Shown here: one piece after another, positions 9,328-18,104 of the stretch | How the letters are laid out: each line of letters begins with the position of its first letter | How positions within the stretch are numbered: the first letter of the stretch is position 1 | Assembly: GCA_002325605.1 (NCBI GenBank) | Contig: DCSM01000073.1 | Span: 1 to 44,166, forward strand | DNA from: Chloroflexaceae bacterium UBA1466 | GTDB taxonomy: Bacteria > Chloroflexota > Chloroflexia > Chloroflexales > Chloroflexaceae | Direction: 5' to 3' | DNA: 44,166 nt | Program-made: the position numbers and the translations under genes | The notes under the pieces: generated by a model | The model's database searches: none | What the model saw: only the letters and a program-made list of their open reading frames with translations | Told to the model about the DNA's origin: nothing

Positions 9328-10698
9328 ATGCTTCAACGTTTACGGCGTTTGCGAGGCGATGAATTGCAACTTTTGCTGCTAGTGTTGCTTTTCTTTGCCG
9401 CAGGCTATCTTTTGGTGGTATTTGTTACTCGTCAACGAGAGTTTGTCCCAACTGTTCCAGGGATTTTGACGATCCTTTGGCCCTCTTGTCTTCCTTTCTT
9501 ACTCTTTATTGGGTTTTCATTTGGGCTTAGTTGGCGTTCAACCCAAACTGACCAACTGATGCTACCTTTGATCGCGCTTTTAAGCGGGTTGGGGCTGTTG
9601 CTCACCACACGCCTGGAACCCAGCTTGAATGCGATTTATGGCGATACATACGTTGGTGTAGCCGCCAAACAGTCGCTTTGGGTAACGCTTGGCATTCTAA
9701 TCCTCGCAGGCATGATTTTTGGGCCCTGGGATGAGCTTTTAATTCGTTATCAACAAACTTCTTTGATGGATTGGCTCGATCATCATCGGTATACGTGGCT
9801 AACTTTGGGCTTAGGCTTAACTTTAGCAACGTTTTTCTTTGGCACAGACCCCAACGGCAGTGGGGTAAAGGTCTGGTTTAATTTTGGCTTTTTCATGCTA
9901 CAGCCTTCCGAGTTGCTCAAAATCATCTTAGTCATTTTCCTAGCTTCCTACTTAGAACAACATCGCCAAGTTGTAGCCGCTTCAAACTATCGTTTGGGCC
10001 CTTTTACGTTGCCTCCTTTGCCCTATCTGATCCCTCTCGGCGGGATGTGGGGCATTGCAATGGGGACAATTATCTTTCAACGCGATTTAGGCGTAGCCTT
10101 ATTGCTCTTTGGGGTCTTTCTGGCGATGTTTTATGTGGCCACGGGCCGAGGACTCTATGTTTTAGTAGGTTTAGTCGCTTTTGGGCTTGGGGCTTTTGCG
10201 CTCTATCATGTCGTTCCCGTAGTAAAACTACGAGTTGCCGTTTGGCTTGATCCGTGGGCCACCGCCCAAGGCACAGGCTACCAGATTGTCCAAGCTGCAT
10301 ACGCGCTGGCCGCGGGCGGGATTTTTGGGAAAGGGCTGGGGCGCGGCATTCCCGCGATTGTGCCCGCCGTGCATACTGATTTTGCCTTCACGGCCATCGG
10401 CGAAGAAATGGGTTTAGCAGGCACAATTGCTGTTTTAATAGCTTATCTCCTGCTGGTCTTTCGCGGTTATCATATCGCAACCGCTATCCCAGGGCGCTTT
10501 CGCGGCTTTGAACAACTTTTGGCTGTTGGTTTAACCACGATTCTAGCGGTTCAAGTCATTGTGATCATCGGGGGCAACCTGCGCCTCATTCCTCTTACGG
10601 GCATTACACTTCCCTTTATTTCCTATGGTGGCTCTTCCGTGTTGGCCAATTTTCTTCTCGTTGGTTTACTGATGCGAATTTCAGCAATTAAAAGTTAA
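9328..10698 (+). CDS. SEDS-family peptidoglycan glycosyltransferase (RodA/FtsW/SpoVE)
   Basis: Integral membrane enzyme that polymerises lipid II into glycan strands together with a class B penicillin-binding protein, during elongation (RodA) or division (FtsW). It has 456 residues, longer than most family members because of an N-terminal extension, and about ten or more hydrophobic segments. Family motifs are in order: FGTDPNGSGVKVWF, QPSELLKI, FQRDLGVALL, AAGGIFGKGLGRG, VHTDFAFTAIGEEMG, and the C-terminal TLPFISYGGSS. Asp351 in HTDF is probably the conserved catalytic Asp. Sequence alone does not separate RodA from FtsW, and no PBP, MreB or division gene is adjacent. It follows the small gene by four bases. 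Confidence 0.93.
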   Translation: MLQRLRRLRGDELQLLLLVLLFFAAGYLLVVFVTRQREFVPTVPGILTILWPSCLPFLLFIGFSFGLSWRSTQTDQLMLPLIALLSGLGLLLTTRLEPSLNAIYGDTYVGVAAKQSLWVTLGILILAGMIFGPWDELLIRYQQTSLMDWLDHHRYTWLTLGLGLTLATFFFGTDPNGSGVKVWFNFGFFMLQPSELLKIILVIFLASYLEQHRQVVAASNYRLGPFTLPPLPYLIPLGGMWGIAMGTIIFQRDLGVALLLFGVFLAMFYVATGRGLYVLVGLVAFGLGAFALYHVVPVVKLRVAVWLDPWATAQGTGYQIVQAAYALAAGGIFGKGLGRGIPAIVPAVHTDFAFTAIGEEMGLAGTIAVLIAYLLLVFRGYHIATAIPGRFRGFEQLLAVGLTTILAVQVIVIIGGNLRLIPLTGITLPFISYGGSSVLANFLLVGLLMRISAIKS

Positions 10699-10733
10699 AA
10701 GCCCCACCGCCTGAAGTTCGGCCTGCTTTGTTG

Positions 10734-10765
10734 CGCCGCAAGAAAGCTGCAAATTTTCTGCGGCG
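10734..10765. terminator. Possible terminator hairpin after SEDS gene
   Basis: CGCCGCA (10734-10740) pairs with TGCGGCG (10759-10765), and A/T pairs extend the stem inward after a bulge. No U-tract follows, so terminator activity is uncertain. Confidence 0.35.
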
Positions 10766-10798
10766 TAGCCGACATTTCCTAGTGCAAATCTGTTTTAT

Positions 10799-10810
10799 TC
10801 GTGGTAAACT
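10799..10810 (+). promoter_or_regulatory. Possible extended -10 promoter of transporter-kinase operon
   Basis: TCGTGGTAAACT matches the element upstream of aroQ over GTGGTAAACT. It lies about 46 bases before the small membrane protein gene. No clear -35 is present. Confidence 0.35.
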
Positions 10811-10856
10811 ACAAACCATTCTTCTCTGTTGAAGCGACTAGTTCCAAAGGGTTTTG

Positions 10857-11084
10857 ATGAAGCACATTTCTAAGCTCTTGCGGCAACCAGGTTTTGACCT
10901 CCTGTTCTTTTACCTGGCCCTGGCTTTCTTTTCGTGGCCCTTTTTTGCCAAGATCGATCAATACCCCGAAAAGATGTTTGGTTACATCTTTTTACCCTGG
11001 GGAATAACTGTTTTCACCCTCTTCTTAATAAGCCAAAGCCTAATTTCCTCAGACGAAGATGAGCAAGATGCAGAAAAGGAATAA
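10857..11084 (+). CDS. Small two-helix membrane protein preceding transporter-kinase
   Basis: A 75-residue protein with two hydrophobic segments (about 14-29 and 40-60, the first rich in Phe and Trp) and a very acidic C-terminus (SSDEDEQDAEKE). An in-frame TTG directly precedes the ATG; the ATG is preferred because AAAGGG lies five bases before that TTG-ATG pair. It ends eight bases before the large transporter-kinase gene, so the two are coupled. Small membrane proteins are often encoded just before SSS-family transporters and CbrA-type kinases. In pseudomonads the analogous small gene cbrX is, as I recall, coupled to cbrA. A role as an assembly partner or translational coupler is inference. 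Confidence 0.8.
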   Translation: MKHISKLLRQPGFDLLFFYLALAFFSWPFFAKIDQYPEKMFGYIFLPWGITVFTLFLISQSLISSDEDEQDAEKE

Positions 11085-11092
11085 TTTACCCC

Positions 11093-13939
11093 ATGTTTGA
11101 CCCTTTAATTGTCATTGCAATTATCTTCTTTTACATGGTTGCCCTCTTTCTGCTGGGTCTCTGGGTCGAGAATCAAGCCCAAAAAGGCCATAATCCTGCC
11201 AACCATCCTTTCATTTATGCCCTTTCAATTGGAATCTATTGCACTTCCTGGACCTTTTATGGGAGTGTGGGTAGCGCGGCCACTTCGGGAATGCTCTTTT
11301 TAGGCCCCTACATCGGAGCTAATCTGGCCATTATTTTTTGGTGGACGCTGCTCCGCAAAATGATTCGCCTCAAAAATACTCACCGTATCACCAGTATTGC
11401 CGATTTCCTCTCAGCACGGTATAACAAATCTCGCTCCGTAGGGGCCCTTACAACTTTCATTGCTGTTCTAGGCATTATTCCCTACGTCGGGCTGCAATTA
11501 CGGGCTATCACCTCTTCTTTTAGTATTCTAACGCATACAGATAAAGTCTTTTTTTTCAATTCTATTGAGTTAAGTGCAGGTTTAGTCGTTACCTTTTTGA
11601 TGATTGTCTTTACTATCGTCTTTGGAGTGCGACGAGTTGACCCAACTGAGCGCCACCAAGGGATTGTCGTGGCTATCGCAGTGGAAAGTGTAGTTAAACT
11701 GCTTGCCTTTCTCGCGGTTGGCATCTTTGTTACCTATTTTGCCTTTCAAGGCCCCACCGACATCTTTCGGCAAGCCTCCGCCGCCCTCCAAAAAGCGGAT
11801 AGCCTCAAGCTCAAAAACGTTCCGCATCTGCTCTGGCTCTCGCAGCTCATTCTTTCGATGTCGAGTATTTTGTTTCTCCCGCGGCAATTTCACATTGCGG
11901 TGGTTGAAAACTTCGATGAAAACCATGTCAAAACAGCGATCTGGTTTTTTCCTCTCTATATGTTGATAATCAATATCTTTGTAATCCCCCTTGCACTGGG
12001 AGGTCTGCTGCTGGGCTATCCTATTTCCCAAGCCGATAGTTTTGTTTTACGCATTCCTCTCGCTTATAAGCAAGGTTTGCTTTCCTTGCTTGTTTTTATT
12101 GGGGGTTTGGCCGCTTCGACCAGCATGATTACGGTTAGTTCAATGACCATGGCGACCATGGTTACAAACCATTTGCTGCTTGTGCCCATCATTGGCCTCC
12201 GTAAATTGCGGTTTTTGCAGCGCCAACTTATCTTTTTTCGCTGGGCCATCGTGATTGCTTTCATTTTGGTCGCCTATTGGTTTGACCAAGCAGTTGGTAC
12301 GCCTTATACTTTAGTGAGCATCGGTACAATCTCTTTTGTGGCCATTTTGCAATTTGCGCCTGCGGCTTTGGGCGGCTTGTTTTGGCCTCGCGGCAACAAG
12401 ATCGGTGCTTTGTTGGGCATGAGTAGTGGGTTTTTGGCCTGGATTTATACTCTAATCCTCCCCGCCTTTGCTCGCAGCAATTTTCTCCTGTCTAAAAGCT
12501 TTCTTGAAATAGGGCCATGGGGTTTAAGATGGTTAAATCCAGAGCAATTTCTTGGTTTAGTTGGTTTTGACCCCTTGACCCATAGTGTTTTTTGGACTTT
12601 GATTTTGAATGTCAGTTTATACGTTCTTAGCTCGCTGGCCTTTGAGCAGAAAGAGGAAGAGCAACGGCTTGCCAGTGAATTTGTCAGTATTCTGCAGCAA
12701 AAAGCAGTTAAACGCCCTAGATTTGCCCAGAATGAGAATTCTATTGAACTGGCAACAAAGAAAAGTGAAATTAAGCAGTTACTCAGTCAGTTTTTTTCTG
12801 ATTCTAAAGTGGTTCTGATTATTAAACACAGCTTACAAGCGGTAGGAATTGAAAATAAAACACAGATTTCGATCACTGAATTAACTTACTTCCACGCTGA
12901 AATTGAAAAGTATTTAGCAGGCGCGATTGGAACCGCCTTGGCCTATCAAGCCTTGCGCCAAGGAACAAAACTTACCGCGCATGAATCAAATGAACTCTCC
13001 AGAGTCTATGGAGAAATCCTTACAGATCTGCGAGTTAGCCCCGAAGAATTGCGGAATCGTGTCAATTATTATCAAGAACGAGAGTTGTTCCTCACCCACC
13101 AAGCCCAAAATTTAGAGCAGCAAGTCACCGAACGAACGGAAGAATTGCGCCGCGCTAAAGAATTAGCCGAGACTGCCAATCAAGCTAAAAGCATCTTTCT
13201 GGCTAATATGAGCCATGAATTACGTACTCCATTGAATGCCATCATTGGTTACAGCGAAATTCTCAAGGAAGAAGCCGAGGATTTAGGCGATGCCAATCTT
13301 AAAAAGGATTTAGATCAGATCTACCTGGCAGGCAAACATTTATTGCGGATTATCAACGAGATTCTTGATCTTTCCAAGGTTGAAGCAGGGAAAATGGAGC
13401 TTTATCTCGAAACATTTGAGATCACAGGCATGATCCATGAACTTATAGCGACGATTCAGCCTTTGGCCAAACAAAATCAGAATGTCTTAGAAGTTCAATG
13501 TGCGCCTAATCTAGGGACAATGAAGACCGATCAGATAAAATTGCGCCAATGTTTAATCAATTTACTAAGTAATGCGTGCAAATTCACTGAAAAAGGGCGC
13601 ATTATTCTAGCGGTTCAGGCCGAAGAACGCGCTTCAAATGGGCAAGCCCCCGATGTTAAACCAGAACAGTGGTTTTGTTTTCAGGTCATTGATACGGGTT
13701 TGGGCATGACGGCCAAACAATTAGCACAGCTTTTTCAGGCCTTTACGCAAGGCGATAACTCTGACACCCGCAAACATGGTGGTACAGGCTTAGGTTTGGC
13801 GATTACGAAGCATTTTTGTGAGCTTTTAGGCGGCACTATTTTTGCCGAAAGTGTTGTGCATAAAGGTTCCAAGTTTACTATCCAAATTCCAGCTACGCCG
13901 CCAGCGAATCTGCGCCAGCTTTTTGTTGAAAGCGATTAG
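11093..13939 (+). CDS. SSS-transporter/STAC sensor histidine kinase (CbrA-like, no PAS)
   Basis: A 948-residue fusion of a sodium/solute symporter (SLC5/SSS) and a histidine kinase. Residues about 1-515 form roughly 13 membrane helices, with the SSS-like ITSIADFLSARYNKS segment near 100. A cytosolic region follows with a STAC-like core near 606 (KYLAGAIG), then a coiled coil (about 655-700), the HisKA domain with His708 in NMSHELRTPLNAIIGYSE, and the HATPase with NLLSNACKFT, DTGLGM and GGTGLGLAI. CbrA-type proteins usually have a PAS domain between STAC and HisKA; none is evident here. There is no receiver. The partner may be the CheY-like protein or the receiver-phosphatase downstream. The transported or sensed ligand is unknown. 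AAGGA lies 12 bases before the ATG. Confidence 0.93.
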   Translation: MFDPLIVIAIIFFYMVALFLLGLWVENQAQKGHNPANHPFIYALSIGIYCTSWTFYGSVGSAATSGMLFLGPYIGANLAIIFWWTLLRKMIRLKNTHRITSIADFLSARYNKSRSVGALTTFIAVLGIIPYVGLQLRAITSSFSILTHTDKVFFFNSIELSAGLVVTFLMIVFTIVFGVRRVDPTERHQGIVVAIAVESVVKLLAFLAVGIFVTYFAFQGPTDIFRQASAALQKADSLKLKNVPHLLWLSQLILSMSSILFLPRQFHIAVVENFDENHVKTAIWFFPLYMLIINIFVIPLALGGLLLGYPISQADSFVLRIPLAYKQGLLSLLVFIGGLAASTSMITVSSMTMATMVTNHLLLVPIIGLRKLRFLQRQLIFFRWAIVIAFILVAYWFDQAVGTPYTLVSIGTISFVAILQFAPAALGGLFWPRGNKIGALLGMSSGFLAWIYTLILPAFARSNFLLSKSFLEIGPWGLRWLNPEQFLGLVGFDPLTHSVFWTLILNVSLYVLSSLAFEQKEEEQRLASEFVSILQQKAVKRPRFAQNENSIELATKKSEIKQLLSQFFSDSKVVLIIKHSLQAVGIENKTQISITELTYFHAEIEKYLAGAIGTALAYQALRQGTKLTAHESNELSRVYGEILTDLRVSPEELRNRVNYYQERELFLTHQAQNLEQQVTERTEELRRAKELAETANQAKSIFLANMSHELRTPLNAIIGYSEILKEEAEDLGDANLKKDLDQIYLAGKHLLRIINEILDLSKVEAGKMELYLETFEITGMIHELIATIQPLAKQNQNVLEVQCAPNLGTMKTDQIKLRQCLINLLSNACKFTEKGRIILAVQAEERASNGQAPDVKPEQWFCFQVIDTGLGMTAKQLAQLFQAFTQGDNSDTRKHGGTGLGLAITKHFCELLGGTIFAESVVHKGSKFTIQIPATPPANLRQLFVESD

Positions 13940-14056
13940 TTAGCTGAAGGCTAAATGCTTAAATCTTAGAGTTCTGGATAAAACTTGTTCTTGGTCTAAT
14001 TCTAGGGCCCGATCTTTGCAGTTAAGCCGATAATCAAACGCACGAGGAGCTTTGTT

Positions 14057-16411
14057 ATGCTTCATCCTTTAATTCAGTGGCAACTCAAATCGTTGGGATT
14101 AGAGGTCGCCACGCAACCCTCCTTAGAGCTTTGGCAGCAATTGCTCCAACAAGTGAGCGCAATCTATGCGGCGCTTGGCGAAGACCGTTTGGCGCTGGCG
14201 CTGCCCCAAGAATTGAGCATTGAGGCTCCTTTTGAACATAAGTTGGGCGGTTTGGCTCCCTCATCGCAAGCTAAGGCGAGTTTTTTGTATCCTCCAGCCC
14301 AATCCCCGTCGCCTCCCCAGGGCCACTTAACTGAAGCCTTGCGAAAGAGCCACGAACACTATCATTTGTTGATGGAACACGCTTCAGATGGGATTGCAAT
14401 CAATGATAAATATGGGAATTTCTTGGAAGTAAATCCTAAGATGTGTGAAATCAGTGGCTACAGTGCCAATGAGCTTTTACAAATGAATGTCTGCGACATT
14501 ATTGCCACCGAAGACCTGGCAATGAACCCTTTGCGGATGAAAGAACTCTTCCTTCTGGGGACGATTTTGCAGGAACGCTGGTTACGTCGCCGCGATGGAA
14601 TTATAGTTTTTGTTGAAGTGAATGCCCAAGCGATGAAAGGGGAGCGTTCGCTGGCGATTGTGCGTGATATTACGGAGCGCAAACGCACCCAAGAAATTCT
14701 CAACAGCCGCGAAGCGATTTTGGAAGCAATGGGGTTTGCTGCCGAACGTTTTTTAGCCACCTTCGGGATGGAGAAAAATATCCAAACCGTCTTGGCTTGC
14801 TTAGGAATTGCAACGGGAATGAGTCGAGTCTATGTTTTTGAGAACTTTATGAATGCTGAAGGGCTCCGAATCTCAGTCCAACGCTATGAATGGATGGCTC
14901 CAGGTATCTTTTCACAAACTGATGATCCTCGTCGAACGAACTTATGCTATCGTGAAATGGGCTTTGAGCGCTGGGAGGCCATTCTGGCGCAAGGAATTCC
15001 TTTTTATGGCGATGTTTGCACCTTCCCCGCCAGCGAGCGCGTGCTTTTAGAGGCTCAAAATGTCCTTTCTATTGCTTTAATCCCCATCTTTGTGCGCGAT
15101 ACGTGGTGGGGCTGCATTGGCTTTGACGAATGTTCAATCGAACGGGTCTGGTCGGCGGTGGAGGTTGATGCGTTGCGGGCGGCGGCAGGCATTATTGGCG
15201 CAGCGATTCAGCGGGACCGCTCTGAAGAGGCTCTTAGGCAGAGTGAAGCTCGGTTTCGGGCAGTCTTTCAACAATCGGTGATTGGGATTGCCCTGATTGA
15301 CAAAGATGGCTCTATCATGCGCGGAAATCCTGCTTTTATCAAGATGCTGGGCTTCTCAAATGAAGAATTAAGGAATATGCACTTCAGTGAAATTACCCAT
15401 TCCGAAGATAGAGCGCGGAGTATGCAGCTTTTTACCGAGATTATGAGCGGTGAGCTTGATAATAGTTGCTTCCAAAAGCGTTACACTTGCAAGAATGGGC
15501 AAGTTATCTGGAGCCAAGTCTCGTCTTCGCTTGTGCGGGATGCCAAAGGCGATCCTCTGTTTCTGGTCGGGATGTATGAGAATATCACGGAACGGAAGCA
15601 AGCTGAGGCTGAATTGCAACAGGCCAAAGAGGCCGCCGAGGCTGCTAATCGCGCTAAAAGCAGCTTTCTGGCGAATATGAGCCACGAATTGCGAACTCCT
15701 CTCAATGCTATCATCGGTTATAGCGAGATGTTGCAGGAAGATATCCTCGATTTAGGCTTTCTTGAGCTGGTCAAAGACATTGAAAAGATTACTATCGCTG
15801 GACGACATCTCCTGCATATCATCAACGACATTCTTGATCTCTCTAAAATCGAAGCAGGTAAGATGACTTTATGCGTAGAGCAGTTTCAAATCGTGGCCAT
15901 GGTCGAAGATGTCATTACCACGATCTCCCCTCTGATCAAGAAAAACAATAATCTCTTAGAAGTTCAAGCAACAGGGGATTTAGGCTCGATGATTACCGAC
16001 CAAGTCAAAGTGCAACAAGTCCTGCTGAACTTATTGAGCAACGCGGCCAAATTCACTAAATGTGGGCAGATCAAACTTACGGTTGAGCGCTGGTCTAAGT
16101 CCAAGTTGGTTGCGGCTTCGCTGCCCCCTAAGTTGCAGGAATATCAGCAGCTAACGGAGGTTTCGCCTGACCCCGAATGGTTGATCTTTCGCGTGACTGA
16201 CACGGGCATTGGCATGTCGCCGACGCAAGTCGCACATCTTTTTCAAGCCTTTGTGCAAGGTGATGCCTCGACCACCCGCGAATATGGCGGAACCGGCTTG
16301 GGCATGGTGATTAGTCAGCGGTTTTGCCAGATGATGGGCGGTGAGATTGAGGTTTCCAGTCAACACGGCGAAGGGACAACGTTCACCGTTTGGTTGCCGA
16401 GCGCGGTCTAA
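14057..16411 (+). CDS. Cytosolic PAS-GAF-PAS sensor histidine kinase
   Basis: A 784-residue soluble kinase without membrane segments or receiver. Residues 1-95 hold the short N-terminal helical module often seen before PAS kinases (HPLIQWQLKSLGL, then WQQLLQQVSAIY), followed by a Pro-rich linker. Then come PAS1 (about 98-215, ending DITERK), a GAF domain (about 220-395, with WWGCIGFD), PAS2 (about 400-515, ending NITERK), a coiled coil, and HisKA with His543 in NMSHELRTPLNAIIGYSE. The HATPase follows with NLLSNAAKFT, DTGIGM and GGTGLGMVI. The kinase core closely resembles that of the preceding transporter-kinase (shared NAIIGYSE and HLL-IIN-ILDLSK), suggesting duplication. GAGGAG lies eight bases before the ATG. 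Probable output is through the receivers encoded just downstream. Confidence 0.93.
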   Translation: MLHPLIQWQLKSLGLEVATQPSLELWQQLLQQVSAIYAALGEDRLALALPQELSIEAPFEHKLGGLAPSSQAKASFLYPPAQSPSPPQGHLTEALRKSHEHYHLLMEHASDGIAINDKYGNFLEVNPKMCEISGYSANELLQMNVCDIIATEDLAMNPLRMKELFLLGTILQERWLRRRDGIIVFVEVNAQAMKGERSLAIVRDITERKRTQEILNSREAILEAMGFAAERFLATFGMEKNIQTVLACLGIATGMSRVYVFENFMNAEGLRISVQRYEWMAPGIFSQTDDPRRTNLCYREMGFERWEAILAQGIPFYGDVCTFPASERVLLEAQNVLSIALIPIFVRDTWWGCIGFDECSIERVWSAVEVDALRAAAGIIGAAIQRDRSEEALRQSEARFRAVFQQSVIGIALIDKDGSIMRGNPAFIKMLGFSNEELRNMHFSEITHSEDRARSMQLFTEIMSGELDNSCFQKRYTCKNGQVIWSQVSSSLVRDAKGDPLFLVGMYENITERKQAEAELQQAKEAAEAANRAKSSFLANMSHELRTPLNAIIGYSEMLQEDILDLGFLELVKDIEKITIAGRHLLHIINDILDLSKIEAGKMTLCVEQFQIVAMVEDVITTISPLIKKNNNLLEVQATGDLGSMITDQVKVQQVLLNLLSNAAKFTKCGQIKLTVERWSKSKLVAASLPPKLQEYQQLTEVSPDPEWLIFRVTDTGIGMSPTQVAHLFQAFVQGDASTTREYGGTGLGMVISQRFCQMMGGEIEVSSQHGEGTTFTVWLPSAV

Positions 16412-16452
16412 GGGGTTGCTTTAGGAAAAGAGGCGGGAAGATTTGAATGCGA

Positions 16453-16464
16453 TTGTGCTATACT
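16453..16464 (+). promoter_or_regulatory. Extended -10 promoter of the response-regulator pair
   Basis: TTGTGCTATACT contains the extended TG and a near-consensus -10 (TATACT), 84 bases before the CheY-like gene. It could let the two regulators be expressed independently of the kinase upstream. No strong -35 is seen. Confidence 0.5.
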
Positions 16465-16548
16465 AGACTAGCGAAGCAAAGACTCTTCCAGGCAAGATGC
16501 CTGAGATACCCCAGGAACTCATCGTTTACGGGACTAAAGGCAGGCATT

Positions 16549-16926
16549 ATGGCTAAAATTCTCTTGATTGAAGATAACGAAATGAATCGGGATATGCTGG
16601 CGCGAAGGTTGGAACGGCGGGGCCACACGATTCTTTTGGCTTTTGATGGCGCGGAAGGAGTCCGTTTGGCGCAGACCATCAACCCCGATCTCATCTTAAT
16701 GGATTTGAGTTTGCCTGTCTTGGACGGTTGGGAGGCGACTAAGCAACTCAAACAGTCCCCGCTGACGTGCGCTATTCCCATCATTGCCCTGACGGCCCAT
16801 GCGCTCGCCGATGATCGTCAAAAGAGCTTGGATGTAGGGTGTGATGAGTACGAAACCAAGCCAATTGATTTCCCTCGCCTAATCGCTAAGATAGATAACT
16901 TGCTGCAAAAGGGAGCTTGTCAATGA
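16549..16926 (+). CDS. Single-domain response regulator (CheY-like)
   Basis: A 125-residue stand-alone receiver. The acidic pair Glu8-Asp9 (LLIEDNEMNR), the phospho-acceptor Asp52 (LILMDLSLPVLDG), Thr in IALTAHA and Lys in TKPID are all present, so it should be phosphorylatable. It has no output domain and probably acts as a phosphate shuttle or by protein binding. An upstream in-frame start would add 34 residues that do not look like receiver sequence. The ATG at 16549 begins exactly at the first beta strand and has AAAGGCAGG upstream. The stop overlaps the next start by four bases (ATGA), so the two products are translationally coupled. Its receiver is closely related to that of the next protein. 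Confidence 0.93.
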   Translation: MAKILLIEDNEMNRDMLARRLERRGHTILLAFDGAEGVRLAQTINPDLILMDLSLPVLDGWEATKQLKQSPLTCAIPIIALTAHALADDRQKSLDVGCDEYETKPIDFPRLIAKIDNLLQKGACQ

Positions 16927-18104
16927 GGCCACCGCAATCTAACCTTGGAACCTGTCGAGTCTTAGTCGTTGATGATAATGAAGCTAATCGGGATGTTCTT
17001 TCACGGCGGATTCAACGGCAAGGGCATACCGTAATGATGGCTTTTGATGGTCGCCAAGCCTTGCTTCGCTTACGGGAGCAGGCTTTTGATCTAGTTTTGC
17101 TCGATATTATGATGCCTGAAGTCAATGGCTATCAGGTTTTAGAAGAAATCAAAGCCGACCCGCAGCTGCGCCATATCCCTGTGATTATGATTTCAGCGGT
17201 GGATGATGTGGAGAGTGTGGTCAAATGTATCCAATTGGGGGCGGAAGACTATCTACCTAAGCCCTTCAACCCGATCTTGCTGAAGGCGCGAGTCAGTGCG
17301 ACTTTAGAGAAGAAACGGTTGCGCGACCAGGAGCAAGCCTACCTTAAAACGGTGCGCCAAGAAATGGAACTGGGGCGACGGATTCAAGCGGATTTTCTCC
17401 CTGCTTTTCTACCGCTGGCCACAGGTTGGGAAATTGCGGCGACCTTCCACCCAGCACGGGAGATCGCGGGCGATTTCTATGACGCGATTGCCCTCCCAGA
17501 CGAGCGGATTGGGCTGGTGATTGCCGATGTTTGCGATAAAGGTGTAGGAGCGGCGCTCTTTATGGCCCTTGTCCGGAGCTTGCTGCGGGCCTTTGCAGAA
17601 CAAGCTCCCCCTTCCGATTTTGCTGCTCTTAATGCGGTTCCTCTTACCAACAAGTATATCACCCAGCATCATCACAACAAACAAACCCACATTCACATGT
17701 TTGCCACGCTCTTCTTTGGTGTGCTGAATCCTGTCACGGGCAACCTTACGTATATCAACGGGGGCCACGAAGCTCCTCTTTTGTTGGAACCGTCGGGGAA
17801 GATTGTCCCCTTAGAGCCAACGGGCCCTGCCGTCGGGTTGATGGGGGCTTCTACCTTTGCGCTGGCCGAAGCTCATTTTGAGCCTGGAAGTATGCTTTTG
17901 GCCTATACCGATGGTGTAACCGAAGCCCGTAAGGCGGGGGGGGAGATGTTTGGCGAAGAACGGCTTTTGGAATTGGTCAAACAACCCTTTTCGGCGGGTG
18001 CAGCCTTGATGAGTCAGATTGAACATAGTGTACGGGATTACTTGGCCGATCAGCCCCCCGCAGATGATATTACAATGCTCACGGTGCAAAGGATCAAGGC
18101 TTAA
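16923..18104 (+). CDS. Receiver-PP2C (SpoIIE/RsbU-type) serine phosphatase
   Basis: A 393-residue response regulator whose output is a PPM/PP2C serine/threonine phosphatase of the SpoIIE/RsbU class. The receiver (about 11-130) has Asp17-Asp18, phospho-acceptor Asp61 (LVLLDIMMPEVNG) and the Lys of LPKPF. After a helical linker the phosphatase (about 170-393) shows metal-binding Asp motifs EIAGDFYDA, IADVCDKGVGAALFM, AYTDGVTEAR and PADDITMLTV. Such proteins dephosphorylate STAS anti-sigma antagonists in partner-switching pathways. The start is set by the ATGA overlap with the CheY-like gene; an in-frame TTG six bases earlier is less likely. Its 3' end overlaps the convergent glycosyltransferase gene by 11 bases. 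No anti-sigma factor or STAS antagonist is adjacent; the only STAS gene in the window is at 42721-44049. Confidence 0.93.
   Translation: MRPPQSNLGTCRVLVVDDNEANRDVLSRRIQRQGHTVMMAFDGRQALLRLREQAFDLVLLDIMMPEVNGYQVLEEIKADPQLRHIPVIMISAVDDVESVVKCIQLGAEDYLPKPFNPILLKARVSATLEKKRLRDQEQAYLKTVRQEMELGRRIQADFLPAFLPLATGWEIAATFHPAREIAGDFYDAIALPDERIGLVIADVCDKGVGAALFMALVRSLLRAFAEQAPPSDFAALNAVPLTNKYITQHHHNKQTHIHMFATLFFGVLNPVTGNLTYINGGHEAPLLLEPSGKIVPLEPTGPAVGLMGASTFALAEAHFEPGSMLLAYTDGVTEARKAGGEMFGEERLLELVKQPFSAGAALMSQIEHSVRDYLADQPPADDITMLTVQRIKA

Noticed and set aside
16447..16548. N-terminal extension of the CheY-like protein by 34 residues
   Set aside because: The extension overlaps the promoter-like TTGTGCTATACT and is not receiver-like; the internal ATG starts the domain.
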